The notes beneath the pieces were generated by a model that did not search any database, was not told the DNA's origin, and worked only from the letters and a program-made list of their open reading frames with translations. Shown one piece after another: positions 6,197 to 6,597 of a DNA stretch of 6,597 nt. The position numbers and the translations under genes were made by a program. Origin of the DNA: Gammaproteobacteria bacterium (GTDB lineage: Bacteria; Pseudomonadota; Gammaproteobacteria; Pseudomonadales; Azotimanducaceae); assembly GCA_002690405.1 (NCBI GenBank), contig NZEI01000046.1:14464-21060 (forward strand), in the 5' to 3' direction. Position 1 is the stretch's first letter. Every line of letters begins with the position of its first letter.

Positions 6197-6597
6197 CGGG
6201 GTCCGGCAGCGATAATGCTGTCCTCAACTTCAAACTTGGCGAAGTTCGCAACGAATTTGCTTACCAGCGCTGCAGCAGCCTGGTCATAAGCGCTGGGATC
6301 CGCCCAAGTTTCTCTGGGGTTAAGCAGTGCACTGTCTACGCCAGGCACGGCTTGTGGAATATCCAGATTAAATCCCTCTAAGTGGGTGGTTGCGGTTTCG
6401 TGTAACTGACCGCTCTGAATTGCTGCGATGATGGCGCGGGTCACTGGTATTTTAAACCGGCTGCCAACGCCATAGCCGCCGCCAGTCCAGCCGGTGTTAA
6501 CCAAGAACACCCTAGAGCCAAACTCCTCAATGCGTTTGATCAACAGCTTGGCATAGACCCCTGCTGGGCGCGGGAAAAATGGTGCGCCAAAGCATGT
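6190..6597 (-). CDS. pckA: Phosphoenolpyruvate carboxykinase (ATP), C-terminal 135 residues
   Basis: The 3' end of an ATP-dependent PEP carboxykinase, which converts oxaloacetate and ATP to phosphoenolpyruvate, CO2 and ADP at the start of gluconeogenesis. The frame is open to the right edge, so the start and the catalytic N-terminal part (P-loop and metal site) are outside. Visible residues begin TCFGAPFFPRPAGVYAKLL, matching the CFGAAF...YAEVL region of the E. coli enzyme. Next come FLVNTGWTGGGYGVGSRFKI and TRAIIAAI, the conserved nucleotide-binding C-terminal block with the GGxYGxGxR variant common in many bacteria. The end, VPGVDSALLNPRETW then an AAGPRA terminus, is typical of the family. 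No break is seen. Its terminator overlaps the stop codon. Confidence 0.96.
   Translation of the reverse strand, partial: TCFGAPFFPRPAGVYAKLLIKRIEEFGSRVFLVNTGWTGGGYGVGSRFKIPVTRAIIAAIQSGQLHETATTHLEGFNLDIPQAVPGVDSALLNPRETWADPSAYDQAAAALVSKFVANFAKFEVEDSIIAAGPRA

Noticed and set aside
1..6597. Search for CRISPR repeats, tRNA genes, insertion-sequence ends, toxin-antitoxin or defence genes
   Set aside because: No repeated spacer pattern, cloverleaf, transposase or defence domain could be seen on either strand.

Overview
The window looks like ordinary chromosomal DNA from a gammaproteobacterium. The clues are a long gamma-proteobacterial-type GshA, an AcpH-type acyl-carrier-protein phosphodiesterase, a short CPLC-type DsbB and a YheS-type ABC-F protein, at a moderate GC content that I estimate by eye at slightly over 50%. 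A marine lineage of the Cellvibrionales type would fit, but that is a guess from general resemblance, and no species can be named from these genes.

Every convincing gene lies on the minus strand, so transcription runs from the right edge to the left. In that order they are: the last 135 codons of pckA (ATP-type PEP carboxykinase, 6190-6597, cut by the window edge); a rho-independent terminator that begins inside the pckA stop codon region; a good sigma70-like promoter overlapped by a large dyad; gshA (glutamate-cysteine ligase, 4552-6090); acpH (ACP phosphodiesterase, GTG start, 6 bp after gshA); a 78-bp gap with a possible promoter; a zinc-free NADPH:quinone oxidoreductase-type gene (2866-3840); dsbB (2362-2853, 12 bp later); a 249-bp gap with several inverted repeats; an orphan ParA/MinD-type ATPase (1321-2112); and the first 424 codons of a yheS-like ABC-F gene (1-1272, running off the left edge).

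The likely transcription units are: pckA ending at its own terminator; gshA-acpH as a translationally close pair; qor-dsbB as a second close pair, possibly reading on from gshA-acpH; and parA-yheS. GshA (first step of glutathione synthesis), the quinone oxidoreductase and DsbB (re-oxidises DsbA with quinone) share a loose redox theme. AcpH, ParA and YheS do not obviously belong to it.

I see no mobile element, CRISPR array, tRNA, rRNA, toxin-antitoxin pair or defence system, and no convincing previously undescribed system. The points most worth a second look are the nested dyad over the gshA promoter, the partnerless ParA with a basic tail, and the hairpin and start-site ambiguity between parA and yheS.
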